64,000 nucleotides of DNA from Inia geoffrensis. Taxonomy: Eukaryota > Chordata > Mammalia > Artiodactyla > Iniidae. Position 1 is the first letter of the stretch. Each line of letters opens with the position of its first letter. Both the position numbers and the translations under genes were made by a program. The stretch spans positions 29,039,496 to 29,103,495 of the forward strand of contig CM070900.1 in assembly GCA_036417435.1 (NCBI GenBank), given 5' to 3'. Shown one piece after another: positions 34,256 to 47,278 of the stretch. The notes below the pieces were generated by a model, which was not told the DNA's origin, searched no databases, and saw only the letters and a program-made list of their open reading frames with translations.

Positions 34256-35249
34256 ATAACCTCATGGTTCAGACCATTCCAGAAACATTCCAAAAAACAA
34301 GACTCCTGGGGTCTTCAGAGGCTCCATGAGAAAGGGCTCCCAAATGTGGCCCTTTCATAGATCATTATATCTTATATGGAGTGTTTGCTCATAACAAACA
34401 TCTTAATAATCTAATAACTTTTAAATTCCAAGTCACTTATGTGGGATGCCACTAAAATGGCGATTTTCAATCAAAAATAAATAAATAAATAAACCACATT
34501 CATAATCTTTCTAGTGGGCTTTCCAATTGTTTGTTTCTGCACCATGTAATTATCACGTAAAGAAATATCTATTTAGGCGGAAGCAAGAAAGAGAAAACAA
34601 ATGGAAAGCACAAACACAGCCATGTTTGTTGTTTCACATTGAGGGTTATTTAGCTTGGATAATAAATCATTACAATGAATGTCAACACTACACAGGGGAA
34701 AGGGAGTAGTTAGTTGCATATGCTAATGGAAGATGTGCATTACTAATAAGGAATGGAGTGAACAACTCCAGCCACATGCTAGTTATCCCTGCAAATCACA
34801 AGACAAGCCGTGTTCACACAGAGCCTATGACTGCTGTGTGACAGTGCATGCAAATATTCACATGTCAACAGCAATAGCTCCCATACTCCATCCAAGACTA
34901 CTGAAAGGTTTAAAAATAAAGCTTTCCTTGTCATACACCAAGATGTCAAGCTTAAACACATCTGCCAGTCAAAGGGATTCTGCCAGTCTTTACCTGCCCC
35001 CCCTCCCCCCCCTAAGTGTGGTCTAAAAGCTTCAAGTGTATCAGAGGTCAAACTATAAAGAACTGTGATGTTATCCATCAGTAAGTCCTGTAGCTTTTTC
35101 CCTTTAATATATGTCTCAGGTCCACTGATCCTCTGCATCTCTACTGCCACTGGACCACCATTGTCTTAATACTGGACTGGAGCAATTATCTGTCTTCCCT
35201 ACTGTTCCTCTTGCCTTTCTAGCTAGCATAAAATAGAGTGGGAGTTTTC
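34256..35249. other. Unassigned noncoding stretch
   Basis: No gene. A short AAAT tandem repeat lies at 34475-34494 and C-rich runs at 34998-35013. Confidence 0.5.
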
Positions 35250-35985
35250 AAAGCATTTTAAAATGATGGTAAAATATATAACACATAAAATTTACCATCT
35301 TAATCCTTTTTAAGCGTACAATTAAGTGGCTTTAAGTACCTTCCCAGTACTGTACAACCATCGCCACCACCCATCTCCAGGACTTTGACATCTTTTCAAT
35401 GGAAATTCCATACCCATTAAATAGGAACCCCTTATTCCCTCCCCACCCACCCACCCCTTCCGCCAGCCCCTGGCAATCACCACTGTACTTTCTGTCTCTA
35501 TGAATTTGACTACTTTAGGTACCTCATATAAGTAGGAATATATGATCCTTATTTTCTGTATCTGGCTTTTCTCTCTTAGTATAATGTCTTCAAGGTTCAT
35601 ATATTGAGGCATGTGTCAGAATTTCCTTTTTTAAGCCTGAATACTCTTCCACTATATGTATATATCCCATTTTGCTTATCCTTTCATCTGTCAATGGACA
35701 ATCGGTTTATCTCCACCTTTTGGTAATTGTGAATAATGCTGCTGCAAACACGGGTGTACAAATACCTGTTTGAGTTCTTGCTTTTAATTCTTTTAGGAAG
35801 ATACTCAGAAGTGGAAGCCCTGGATCCTACGGTTATTCTATGTTTAATATTTTGAGGAATGGCCACACTGTTTTGCACAAGTACTATACAGTTTTATATT
35901 CCCATGAGCTACGCATAAGGGTTCCAGTTTCTCCTCTGCCTTGCCGTTTTAAAAAATCATAATAACCATCCTAATAGGTGTGAAA
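35250..35985 (-). mobile_element. Old L1 (L1M-type), antisense, 735 bp
   Basis: A long, easily read antisense old L1. 'aaatttaccatcttaatcct', 'ctctatgaatttgactactt', 'ttcaaggttcatatattgag', 'tgtgaataatgctgctgcaa' and 'tcctaataggtgtgaaa' follow one another in order. It spans the 3' UTR and the end of the ORF2 region, and all coding potential is lost. Confidence 0.85.
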
Positions 35986-36059
35986 ATATAGATTTAAAAG
36001 ATATAAACTGAACTAAGAAACACTCTTTCGTGGCTTCTAACTGCACTTAGGATGAAATG

Positions 36060-36575
36060 GTAAACTCCTTCCATGGCTACAAGGCCCTGTATGATCGATT
36101 CTCTGCAGAAGCCTCTTGAATTCCATCTCATCCCACGCTGCCTTCTTGTTTTGCACTAGACATGCTCATCTCCATTTAATTCTTCCAACACCCCGGGCTC
36201 TTCCCCAGTTTAGGATCTTTGCACATGCTACTCTTTTGTGTTGAAAGCTCTTCCCCCCTCCATCTTCAAGGCTGGCTTGGCCTCGTCCTTTCTGTCGCAG
36301 CTTAAATATTGTCCTGTCCCCAACAGATCTAGTGGTTTCCCTCCCCATAATTCCCTCTCTTCTCATCCTCTTTTCCCATGGTGCACTGATGTCAGTGCGC
36401 AATTATAATTTTTTGCTTGTGTGTTTACTTTATTGTTTCTCTCCATATCTAAGTAGGAATCCTATGGGGGGAGAGCCCAGGTCTTGCTGTTCACTGTTTC
36501 ATCCCCAGAGTCAAGTAGAGTGTCTGGCACATAGTAGGTACTCAAAAAATATCAGTTATGTTTATGAGTGAACTA
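36060..36575 (+). mobile_element. L2 LINE
   Basis: 'ggctacaaggccctgtatga' (36074), 'ggatctttgcacatgctact', 'gcttaaatattgtcctgtcc', 'ctatggggggagagcccagg' and 'gtgtctggcacatagtaggt' (36517) give a long sense L2 3' end. Confidence 0.88.
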
Positions 36576-39500
36576 CAGGAAAAGGCAAACCTACAGACAC
36601 AACTTGGTAGCAGGCACCAATGATAACCTCACTTAGTTCTGGGAAAAGGATGGAAGGAACCTATGCCACTCAGATATTCATCAGCCCTGGCAACAGGCAC
36701 TATGGGTCTTCAGCCTGAAAAAGCCACATGTCTCAATAACAAGGGGATCAATTTTGACATTAACACGAATATTACCAAAGCCCAAGAGATATATTTAAAT
36801 TCACTGAGCTCCGCGGCAGATAATATAAAAGCTCTAACTTGTTCTCTAGAAACAAGAAACTTTCATTTATGGCTTCCCAGCTCTTGTTAATCCTGCCCAT
36901 TAGGCCCCAATATTGCATTTTACACAGGATGCAAGATCATACAAGAGACTGATGTAATACTTCGGCACAAAACCAACTGGCAGATTTAACGCTGCTGAAA
37001 TCCCCTCTATTCAGAAGGAACAAATGAAGCCCAGGGTGCCGTTTTTGACAGATTCCTGCATGTTCCTCATTACGGATAGATGAAAGAAGACAACTCCGAG
37101 TTCTGGGGCACAACCCCCCTGCATTTGCATACTGTCATTTGTAAACGGAAAGAAACACAGCCCCGCATTTGCCCAGAGGTGAATGTTTACTCAGAAAGGT
37201 GACTTCTGACATTGACAATAATGTCAGTTTTCCATCTGCATATTTTAAGGTAATGCATCCTGCCTTTAAGTGCTTTCAGTTCAGCTTCTTGGTTTCCCTC
37301 TTTCAATGAGCACAGTGACACCCAGACCTCAAGGGCTCAATTTGAATAACCTTCTGGGAGGAGAGAAAAATGCAGTAAGGCTTCCTTCTAGCCCAAGGAC
37401 AGGCACTGGGGTTGCTAAAAAGTGAGCGCGGTAACTGTAGTCTTTTATCTTCTTTACCCCAGCAACTCTGCTAGCTCAGGGCTAAAAGGCTCACCCCAGG
37501 CTGTGGATGAAGCCTTCTCTAAAATGTGGTTTATCCCTGGAGATCTCCCTGGAACATGTGCTCAGGTAGCTGAGCAGTTCATCAGCATAGCAATTTGCCC
37601 AGTCAGCTCCATCCATCAAAGCAGGGAAGTGTGGCTGGTGGAGGGGAGACTCGTGGGAGAGCTCCCCATGGGCAAGTAGAGAAGGCACATTCAACCAGAG
37701 ATCATAAATATGCATCCTGGCCCTGATCTCCTCTGCATGAGGGTGACAGACTGGGGAAGAGGCAATCCTCATGGCCCGCAGTCTCCCAGTGCCCCCGTTC
37801 TGCTTAGGAACGTGCTCTATTTATTTCTAAAATGGTAGGCTTATTTGCCACACATGACTCAGTGGACTATCTGCAACACAGAGCCAAGAGTGATTGCTCT
37901 TTCTGGCTTCCAGATCACAAGGCTGACAAATCACATCCCACAGAGGTCTACTTCTTGGGAAGCTGCTCTTTGCCAGGTGGGATCTGACAAAGGGTGAGAC
38001 AGCATCTCACTCCTTGGAGCGCTGACAATCGAGACAATTTAAATTAAATTGCTAAATTAATTTAAATAGGATATAAGAGGCACTGTGATGGAAAAAACAG
38101 ATGGTGCCATGAGAGCAGGGAAGAGGAACCTTACTTAACTGTGGGTGGCATGGGGAGGCGTGGTCACTGAAAATCTCGTGGGAGAAGTAAAAATCTGGAC
38201 GGAGACATAAAAAAGCAAATAGCAGCTTGGAGCGTCAAATCGGAGTTACAAGAAGTAGAAGGGAGACTCAGCAGTCTCTTAAATTTACCCTCAACTATGA
38301 TTTTTTTTCTTTTTGCCACAGCAGCAGGAATGTGAAATTGAGAATTTCCCAGCCTCTCTCTCTTGTCCAGACCCTATCTAAAGATGCCTATTTTAAGAAG
38401 CCAAAGTAAAGAGACACAACGTAGACCACCAGCAGGAATAGCTTGGAAATTCAGACTTTCATTGGTTAAGTCACCTTTCTCCCCTAGAAAGCCCGAATTA
38501 ACAATGTATTGCTTGTCAGTTGTTCACTGGCTTTTTTGCATTGCAAGCAGGAAACGGCTAAGGTAAAAAAAGAAAAAAAAAAAAGTAAGAAAAGGAAAAA
38601 AAGTGCTCTCTGTAAATTAATGCTTGTCAAGCTCAACACATTGGAGAGCTAGGGAAGGCTTCATTAAAGTAAACAGACAATTTAAAGTGAGGGAAAGTTC
38701 AGCCTACATGGGAGAATCATTCCAGGTATTAAAACAAATTCATGAAAAGTTAGAATTACCCACTACCAGTTACCATTTGTTCCAGGCAAGGCTGGTAATG
38801 AAGTTAGCAAACTGCCTTCAAATTTGGTGTTAGCATGACTTTGTTTATTGAAAGATGCTGAGCGATTGAAGATGATGTGTTTGTGTCTGTGTGAGGCATC
38901 TTCTCCCCCTGCCAACGCCGCCTTTTCTCCCTATTTCCCATCCCACCAGAAACCTAACAACAATAATACAATCCTCCTTCAGCCTGCAGTGCCTTAGTAT
39001 CTCAGCTGGTTTCTGTGCTTGGGGACACTTGACATTTGCTGATCACTTGGGAGCTCGAGGCTGCCATTTCAAACACTCAGCATAAAGAATCTAATGGAAA
39101 GAACACAATGGCATTGACTTGGGAGCTGGGAAAAGCTGTTGGTAAAAGCTGTGCTTTCTATGGCCTGTGTAGGTGAGAGAGAAAATGAACACAGCAGACA
39201 GGATGGAACACAAACCAATCTACCTCAAGAAGCACTTTTCAAAAAGATCTTTTAAAGCATTCACGTGCTTAGACCATATTTTTCTCTAAGCAGTAAGCCT
39301 TGCATGGGCTGCCTTCAACGAGAGAGTTGGAATAAACTCTTGCGACTTGGAGCGCCAATATTTAATAGCGTGTGCGTTAGGGCCACAGAACTGGTTTCTG
39401 GAATTGCTCTGCAGGGAGAAGGCAGGCCAGAGGGAAAGTGTGAACGTGGACTTTACAAACTAGAAAATCAGTGATAATGGAAAAGGAATCAAGGGAGGAA

Positions 39501-41003
39501 GGGAAAACAATCAAACAAACAAAACCTCTGACAGTTCAATTGGATTTTGGTAAAGTATTTCCTGCATGGCAGTCATTCTTTACACCAAAAGATAGCAGCT
39601 TTTGGAGGGCAAGATACAGGGGGCCTTATAGCAATTCTTGTGGTAACAACTGTAGGAGGAATTCTGATTGCTTTGCAACCTCTATGTAAACTCAGTGAAG
39701 CACCTTGAGTTGGATGTTTTTAAAACTGGGTCGGAGAAAGGGAAACGGCACCCTGAATGCTGATGCTACTTTATAATAGATTGAAAACGCTGTGGCAGTA
39801 AATCTGTCAAAGCCTTTGCCTAAGCACAGAAGTGAACCAGCACAGCAAAAGCCTTTCTGATAAACAGAGATCGATACTAAGAGAGTATCTAAAATCGGCT
39901 TTTCATCCCTAACCTTACCATTGCCCGTTGACAACCTGAACTCTGCATACTGGGGCACCAACTTAAATCCCAGAGGGCCTCACATAGGCAAAAGAAACAC
40001 ACAAAGATAAGAAGGGGAGGGAAGCAGCTCTGAGAAAATGACCGGCCATTGCAAACATTATGCATTCTTGTTGATCTTTAGTGGAATTTCTTCTACCTGA
40101 TAAAGCAGCTCGAATGTGTTATGCAGACGAAAAACAGATCATAGACGCGCTTAGGTTCTCCCACACCTAAAAGTAGAAATATGGGTGTTTGGGGACGTGG
40201 CAGGAGGAGGTTTTTTTCCTCCTAAAAAGCTGCTCAGATTCTTAGTTCAGCTGTAGGCTACCTTAGATCTGTGTATGCATGCACGCACACTGTGTGTGTC
40301 TGTGTGTGTGAGAGATGGAAAATTAGTCACTTTGATTCCCTTCCAAAAAGCCGTCTGAGAATCAAGAGCTACGTGTTCCTCAGGCTATAGCCCCAAGTCA
40401 GGCGGTGCTTCCGCATCTGCTAAATTCTTTCCAGCCACACAGCTGATTCCCGCAGCCCTCAGCTCATTGGTGCAAGCATACTGATGATTCAAAGTTGATG
40501 AAACTTTTCTCATCAGTGATGTTGTTAGATGTGGCCCTTCTGGCACTCTCTCTCTATCTCTGGCCCAGCGGATATATGATCATCGTTGGATGCCTCTGTG
40601 GTGGGAGGGGGAATGTCAAGGGCCCAAGCTCAGAACAGCTGTTGGGAAACTCAGGAAGCTAAGTGGAGACGCCAGTTTCCGCAGAGGGCCCTGGGACAGA
40701 TTCTGATGCCGCACGTCAGGCCGTTGGGCCTTAATCAGAGGTTGGCAGGGCATTTTGTGGGGTCCTGTACTACTTGGGGATTTTAACCTTGTGCTTTCAA
40801 TTTGTTAATAATCGAAAGCTGAAACATGTATCCATTATGAAGACAAATTTCTCTTTTGCCTTGATACTAACATTTTCTTAGAATCTGATTTTTGAGTGAT
40901 TTTTCCTAATAGCAGTTCACAGTCTTCAAGGTGGAGAAAAACACAGCATTGGGCCTTTTTCTAGAGTTAAGGAATCTCTTGGAGTGGCCTCTTTGGGACG
41001 TTT
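36576..41003. other. Repeat-poor stretch, candidate regulatory DNA
   Basis: 4.4 kb in which I recognise no interspersed repeat. A perfect octamer ATTTGCAT, the POU-domain site, lies at 37123-37130. An AT-rich inverted repeat with TAATTA-like homeodomain words lies at 38037-38067. A TG-rich patch lies at 40276-40311. No exon is supported. As for 27.5-32.1 kb, depletion of repeats is the main evidence. Confidence 0.5.
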
Positions 41004-41170
41004 GGTTAGTCATTCATTCTGCAAAACACTGGCAGAGAACCCACCATGTACCAGGCACCATTCTGGGCCCATGGGATATATTTTTGAACAAAATAGACCA
41101 AGTTTCCTGCCCTGGTGGTGCTTATATATCTGTGGGTAGAGGCAAAGAAACCATAACATGATAATTAACT
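41004..41170 (-). mobile_element. L2 LINE fragment, antisense
   Basis: 'gtcattcattctgcaaaaca', 'catgtaccaggcaccattct', 'gaacaaaatagaccaagttt', 'cctgccctggtggtgcttat' are the antisense L2 3' end in order. Confidence 0.85.
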
Positions 41171-42717
41171 ACACAGTATGTCAGAAACTCAGAAGTACCA
41201 TGAACACACACAAAAAAAAGAAAGAAAAATAAAAAAAAAATACAACGAGGTAAAGGGGATTGAGAGTGAGAGGGCTGGGTAGGAGAGAGGGTAATTTACT
41301 TTTACATAGCATATTCGGGACAGGACTCACTGACAAAGTTCCTTAAAAAAAAAAGACTGAAAAGAGATACAGCAGCAAGTTGAGAAAGGAGGATGCATTC
41401 ACTCACTATCTTAGTCACAGACAGTCCTGGACACGGTGCCACAGAGGCGCTCAGTGGGTGCCCTGCTGGGCGGGAGTGTGGACACACTGGGTGGACAGAG
41501 CAACAAGCGGCCAGCTGTGGGGGGGTGGGGAGCACACTCACTAGGGACTGACGTTTATTTACAAGTCACTCCATCAGGGGCGCTTAGGGCAGCCTCAATG
41601 CAATCTGACTGTCGGCTCCAGGGTTAATGACCTTCTGGACCAGAAATCAAAATCCTAGTCAAAGGAGAAAAGGGAAAAAGGGGACAAGTGGGAGGAGCCC
41701 CGGCTGCCTGAGTAGGATGTTCAGACCCACTCGCAGAGACAATACAGCGTGGACTTCCTCCTAGGTTCTCCTACAGTCTCCAAAAGGGTATTCAACTCTC
41801 TGCTTGTCTGACATAAAGTAATAACAGAGGGTTGTCACTGGGCAATAGAAGATGGGATGACTTTATTTCTTTTTCTTCCAGAGGCATGTCCCAGGCTCCT
41901 ATTTAATGATAGGAGAGAAGACACTGTATGTAAATAAGGGAAGCCAGGACTTACCATACCTCTGGGGAGACCAGGAGAAAATGCACCACACGGAGTTTTA
42001 ATCGGGGAGGAGCCCGCCTCACACTCTACTTGATTAGGTAGTTTAGGATGGGCCAGTCCCTCTCTCCAAATACCCACAACTCTTCTCTCTGGACAGCCAC
42101 ACTCAAATATAACCCATTTCACATTTCTGAATATTCATCAACAATTCCAAAGGAAGCATAAGTCTCTGAAAAACAAAATCTGCTCTTTTGGAAAAAGAAC
42201 CCAATGCTTTATTTCACACCCTGAAACTAAAGAAATCCTGTCTCCAGGTGGAGACTCGTCGGCATCTTTGGAAACTAGCCCTTGTATCTTGATTGTTGCA
42301 GGAACCTCCAGGCTCATGACTGTCTGTCTCAAGCAACAGATTCCATGATCTCCCCTCGGGGCCGCCAGCTGGGAAGTGACACCCACCCTGCCGGAAGGGA
42401 GCTGATTCCCATCCCTGCCAGGCAGAGCACAGCTTCTGGGCAAATCTAGGCTTGTCCGTCAGGGCGTTGTCTGCATTCCTGTTCCGTCTGTCCTCGCAGC
42501 CCCGTGACTCACATCCCCACTCATCAGCACCTCCCCGTCACTTCCCCATCACTCTTCGGCATTCCTGGGAACTAACGACTCCATCCTCATGAAATTTTAT
42601 GACACTGTGCAAGGCTCGGGAAAAATCTGCACGTTTTCCACTTACAGAATTAGAGTCCTAATAAATGTTTCCATGTACAGAAACTGAGTCCTGACAAAGA
42701 GCAAATGCTAGTAAAGC
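41171..42717. other. Unassigned noncoding stretch
   Basis: No gene or recognised repeat, apart from A-rich simple sequence near 41208-41242. Confidence 0.5.
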
Positions 42718-42968
42718 CTAACATTTACAGAACACTTACCATGTGCTGGGCACTTATGAACACTCCATATTGAACACTTATGTGTACTAAGTCCTCTGAA
42801 TGCACTGGTATCATTTAATCTTCACCATAGCCTTTTAGTTATGAACGAGGATACTGACACACAGAGAGGTCAAGCAACTTGCCAGTTAAGAAACACCTAG
42901 TAAGTGGCACAACCGAGATTTGAACCCAAGACTTTGAACACATGCGTTTAACCACTGAATGCTAATAC
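42718..42968 (-). mobile_element. MIR SINE, antisense
   Basis: 'acttaccatgtgctgggcac', 'ttaatcttcaccatagcctt', 'aagtggcacaaccgagattt' and 'tttaaccactgaatgct' are antisense MIR. A short extra copy of the 'gaacact...tatg' text sits near 42755-42785. Confidence 0.85.
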
Positions 42969-43609
42969 TCCTCATAGTGACTAGCAATATGTATTTGATA
43001 AGCGATTATGTATTTATGCAAAGTATTAAGCGATCCATAATAAACGAAGTATGGTGTAAGGACTAACAGGGTAGGGGTCAGAAGAGGGAGAACAAGCTGG
43101 GCCGTAGTTTTAGCTCCAGCTGTTACTATGTCAGTCAAGGTCACTGCCTGAAAGCAGATGACACACCAACTGGGTAAAGCGAGGAAAGCTTATTCAGTGG
43201 ACTATTTTAAAAGCTGTGGTCGGGGACCAGGGAAAACAGAAGGGTTGGTGCAGTGCTCTCAGGCAAGCCAAAGAGGGAAGTTGCCTGCATTGTCAAGGCT
43301 CAAGGGGAGGGAGTGACAAGGGGAACCAGAAAGAGAAAACTATATGGAGAGGGCCCCCTGAGAGGGTTGGCATCTCGGGGACAGGGAAATAGCCAGCTCG
43401 TGGCCCTATGACGAAGAGGAAGCTGGTGATAAGTACCCTGCCCCCCCTCCCGCCACCCTCTGATCTCTTCCCACTGAGTAAACAGTTGGCAGCCAGGGGA
43501 CAAGGGCGACCACAGTGCAGCCTATGTGGTCAGCTTTCAGGACAGAGGGCGAGGTCTTGAAAGATGGAGGGGCACGTGAAGGACACATGCAAGACATGGA
43601 ACACAGTCA
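42969..43609. other. Unassigned noncoding stretch
   Basis: No gene or recognised repeat. Confidence 0.5.
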
Positions 43610-43740
43610 TTATCATGATAAACTGGGACAAATCTCAACCTCCCTGGGACTTGATTTCTTCATCATTATAATGAGACAGTTGGACCACATGCAATTTATG
43701 CTGCCTTCCAGCTCTGACATTTTAAGATTTGATGAATCCA
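43610..43740 (+). mobile_element. MIR-type SINE (MIR3-like)
   Basis: 'caacctccctgggacttgat', 'ttcttcatcattataatgag', 'acagttggaccacatgcaat' and 'ccttccagctctgacatttt' follow the sense order of a MIR3-type element. Confidence 0.7.
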
Positions 43741-44274
43741 CCCTCCACCTATGTCTCAAGAGATTTTTCAGAATAACTTGAAAAAGAAAGTTGAAAAGAC
43801 AGCCCTCACCAGGCCAACTCTGGCGATATTCTGCGTCACTTCTGCACGTGCGCGTGGATGAAAGCACGAAGGCAGACGGTGGCTGAGGTGGGAGGGCATC
43901 TGTCTGTTCTAGAACGTAACCGGGGCACTATTCAATGATCTAAGAAGGCGGCTTGAGAATATGAAATTGTCCTGACAAAGGAAATAATGTCACGCAAAAT
44001 CCCTCGCCCTCTTTCTGCCGAGGAAAGTACTGCCAAGCATACTTGGTAAACCTGAAAAGAGATGCCTCCCTTTTCATGGGAGCCTGTGTCATGACAGTCC
44101 AAGTCCCATCCCTGTGTTCTGACAAAGAGCCAGTGGACACCTGCTGTTGGGCCTGAATGCAGATGTTGGGAAGCAGGACCTTGGTTGGGGGAAGGGAGAG
44201 GGGTGGGAGGAGGGAATTGTATCCGCCGGAATCCAATGAGGCTCGTCCAGGGAGCCATTAGAAAGTGTTCCTAG
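43741..44274. other. Unassigned noncoding stretch
   Basis: No gene or repeat. Overlapping minus-strand open frames (43932-44325) reflect a pyrimidine-rich strand and have no recognised domain. Confidence 0.5.
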
Positions 44275-44396
44275 GGACCTCCCTGGCGATCCAGCAGGAC
44301 ACTGCGCTTCCACCTCAGGGGGCACAGGTTTGATCCCTGGTTGGGGAGCTAAGATCCCACATACTGCACAGTGCAGCCAAAAAAAAAAAAAAGAAA
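44275..44396 (+). mobile_element. Short CHR-related SINE
   Basis: Sense copy with head 'ggacctccctggcgatccag', 'ggtttgatccctggttgggg', and 'tgcacagtgcagcc' followed by A14. The 14-bp duplication 'gaaagtgt(t/c)cctag' flanks it (44261-44274 and 44397-44410). Confidence 0.93.
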
Positions 44397-44410
44397 GAAA
44401 GTGTCCCTAG

Positions 44411-45009
44411 ATACTTCATGTGGGGGTCTTAGCTCTCAAGGTCTCTGGCTGGCCAGTTTTCAACAGAGCACTAAGCTCCACGACGGCGTCTGCCCTCCCT
44501 GGCTGCTGGGGGCACACTCGCTTGTTCTCAAACGTGGAGGGACCTGATGTGTGATGATGTGAAGGATGTTGGCGTTTCCCCCGGCTCTCCCTGATCCCTT
44601 CTACTCAACTGTCAATGAAATCACACTATTATAGAATCGGCCTTCTGTTTTCTCGAGAATCATGATAGTGAATATTAACCCTCCATCAGATTTAGTAATG
44701 ATTTGCTTTTTAAATGACAGGAAGTTCACAGTATCTCAGGGCCCCAAAACCCAGGGAGCAGAGTATGTGCACATGCGGCACGCGTGTGTATGCATGTGTG
44801 CGGCAGGAAAGGAAGGCATTGCACACTCAGATGGAACTTGTTCTACTCCACACTGTCCTCACTGTGGCCTGCAGAGCAAGAAGTGGGCCACACAAGGAAA
44901 ATGGCAAATATATGTCCGGCGGTATGGAAGCGGGAACCTGTATTTGTGTGGTTGTGTCTCTACCACCTCCAGGTCATTTGCATAAGAAAACAAAAGCCTG
45001 AGACGAGGA
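44411..45009. other. Unassigned noncoding stretch
   Basis: No gene or recognised repeat. Confidence 0.5.
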
Positions 45010-45225
45010 GTGAAGTACCAACACATCCACTTCTCAGTTGTATGACCTTGGATGAGTCCTCTGCCCTTAGTTTCCTCCTTCACAAAATGGAGCTAATAAA
45101 AATCGTAATACCTACCACACAGGGTTGATGTAAGGATCAAATGAGATCAATTCGATAAAATGAGTAAAAGAACTCTGTAAAACATAAATTGCCCTGAAAT
45201 GCAAGGGATTATTATTACTCCATTT
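45010..45225 (+). mobile_element. MIR SINE
   Basis: 'cttctcagttgtatgacctt', 'gcccttagtttcctccttca', 'cacaaaatggagctaataaa' and 'agggttgatgtaaggatcaa' are a clear sense MIR. Confidence 0.88.
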
Positions 45226-45451
45226 AAATTGCCGTGACAGCAGTGTGCCCTTTGAAGGCAAATAGTACACCTGAAGATGTGTCAATAGACCCAGCACCTA
45301 GCAGAATACACCAGCAGTTTCTTAAAAATCTGTTCAGCATACTAAATATCAGATACAGATCGCAAGAATCATCCATGTTTTGAAGAAAAGTTCGGTTAAT
45401 AGAATGAATCATTTCCGCTCTCTTTTTGCCTGTTTTTAAAAATGATTCAAC

Positions 45452-45935
45452 CTCACACCAGTCAGAATGGCCATCTCCAAAAAATCTACAAACAATAAAT
45501 GCTGGCGAGGGTATGGAGAAAAGGGAACACTGTTGCACTGTTGGTGGGAATGTAAATTGATACAGCCACTATGGAGGAACAGTATGCAGGTTCCTTAAAA
45601 AACTAAAAATAGAATTAGCATATGGCCCAGCAATCCCAGTACTGGGCATATACCCTGAGAAAACCATCATTCAAAAGGAGTCATGTACCACAGTGTTCAC
45701 TGCAGCTCTATTTACAACAGCCAGGACACGGAAGCAACCTAAATGTCCATCGACAGATGAGTGGATAAAGAAGATGTGGCACATATATACAATGGAATAT
45801 TACTCAGCCATAAAAAGAAACGAAATTGAGTTATTGGTAGTGAGGTGGATGGACCTAGAGTCTGTCATACGGAGTGAAGTAAGTCAGAAAGAGAAAAACA
45901 AATACCATACACTAACACATATATATGGAATCTAA
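45452..45935 (+). pseudogene. L1 ORF2 C-terminal remnant
   Basis: L1 ORF2 encodes endonuclease and reverse transcriptase. Only the far C-terminal segment is present here. The last 80 codons (45693-45935) are open and show the family signature 'WIKKMWHIYTMEYYSAIKRN', ending in a normal stop. Upstream coding text continues in another frame, which suggests a small indel near 45578. Both enzymatic domains are missing, so no activity is expected. Confidence 0.88.
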
Positions 45936-46301
45936 AAAAAAAAAAATGGTTCTGAAGAACCTAGGGGCAGCACGGGGATAAAGATGCAGACATAGACAAT
46001 GGACCTGAGGATACGGCGATGGGGAAGGGTAAGCTGGTACGAAGTGACAGAGTGGCATGGACTTACATACACTACCAAATGTAAAACAGATAGCTACTGG
46101 GAAGCAGCCGCATAGCACAGGGAGATCAGCTAGGTGCTTTGTGTCCACTTAGAGGGGTGGGATAGCGAGGGTGGGAGGAAGATGCAAGAGGGAGGGGATA
46201 TGGGGATATATGTATACGTATAGCTGATTCACTTTGTTACACAGCAGAAACTAACACACCATTGTAAAGCAACTGTACTCCAATAAAGATGTTAAAAAAA
46301 T
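45452..46301 (+). mobile_element. 5'-truncated young L1, 850 bp
   Basis: The element begins inside ORF2 ('ctcacaccagtcagaatggc'), runs through the ORF2 end at 45935, the whole 3' UTR and AATAAAG signal, and ends in a short A tail. Target-site duplications lie directly at both ends (45439-45451 and 46302-46314, 11 of 13 bases identical). Closely resembles the other cetacean L1 3' ends here, so it is fairly young. No 5' promoter, so it cannot be autonomous. Confidence 0.95.
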
Positions 46302-46314
46302 AAAATGCCTCAAC

Positions 46315-47235
46315 ACAGAACTACAACCAAGGGTAAAGCCAATCAGTGCACATAGAGCTACCACAAATAGGTCTCTGGAGGGTGAAAAAATGTGACAGAT
46401 GTAGACAGAGTCACTTGAAAGAATATTTCGGCAATAGACATAAGATGCTTGACCTAACAGATGTTTACAGTTAATCAATCCCATTTTATCTCTATGTTCA
46501 CAGAATATTTTTCTGATGCCATACCTGGCAGCCATCATGAAGGTAGTAGAAAAAATTGCAGATCCACAGCTTGATAGAAATTGGAAATTCTATTCGGTGA
46601 CAGGAATCCACAGCTACTCTTAGAGAGCTGCAGGCAAAAGCAGTTTCACTGCCAAGCCCCCCATCCTTCCCTCAATACCCACGGAAGGCTTAAAGGAAAT
46701 GTGCCAACTACTCTGTCAATTAGGAAAGGTCCTGGCAAAGCCCCATCTGCATGCACCTCCCTTATCCTTACCCAGAGACTCCATCACAACCTTCCCATGG
46801 AGAGGACCCACAGGCAGAGGAGAGGCACTGACGCGTCTCCATGAGAGGCAGTCTGGCTTGCATTCAATTGTGCCAGCCACGCTGACGATCAGGAGAGGCT
46901 GGGTGACCGTTGGCGTAAGCTGGGATGGGCTGCTCTTCCTTATGTGGTCCCCTCTACAGAAAATCACCAGCAGTCCCAGCCTGACACAGCTGAGGCCTTC
47001 TCCAGCTGCGAAGGAAAAACATCAGAGGCAATATCTGCTCCCCACCTCCTCCCTTTTTTTCTCCCTTCCCTGTAGACAGACACAGCATGAGGTTCCTGAG
47101 GAATTAGCGTAGGAGGACGCCTCCCCCGCTGGCAGCCAAATGCCAACCGCAAGTCCTGCCCATGTCTGACATTTCTGCATTTCTCTGGGTTAACATTGCT
47201 TGACACAGACTTTTAAAAATATCTCTTAAAAAGGT
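46315..47235. other. Unassigned noncoding stretch
   Basis: No gene or recognised repeat. Overlapping open frames at 46581-47206 have no known domain. Confidence 0.5.
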
Positions 47236-47236
47236 T

Positions 47237-47274
<38 letters not shown>
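47237..47274. repeat. (TG)n microsatellite
   Basis: Near-pure GT dinucleotide run of about 19 units, with one C interruption near its start. Likely length-polymorphic. Confidence 0.95.
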
Positions 47275-47278
<4 letters not shown>

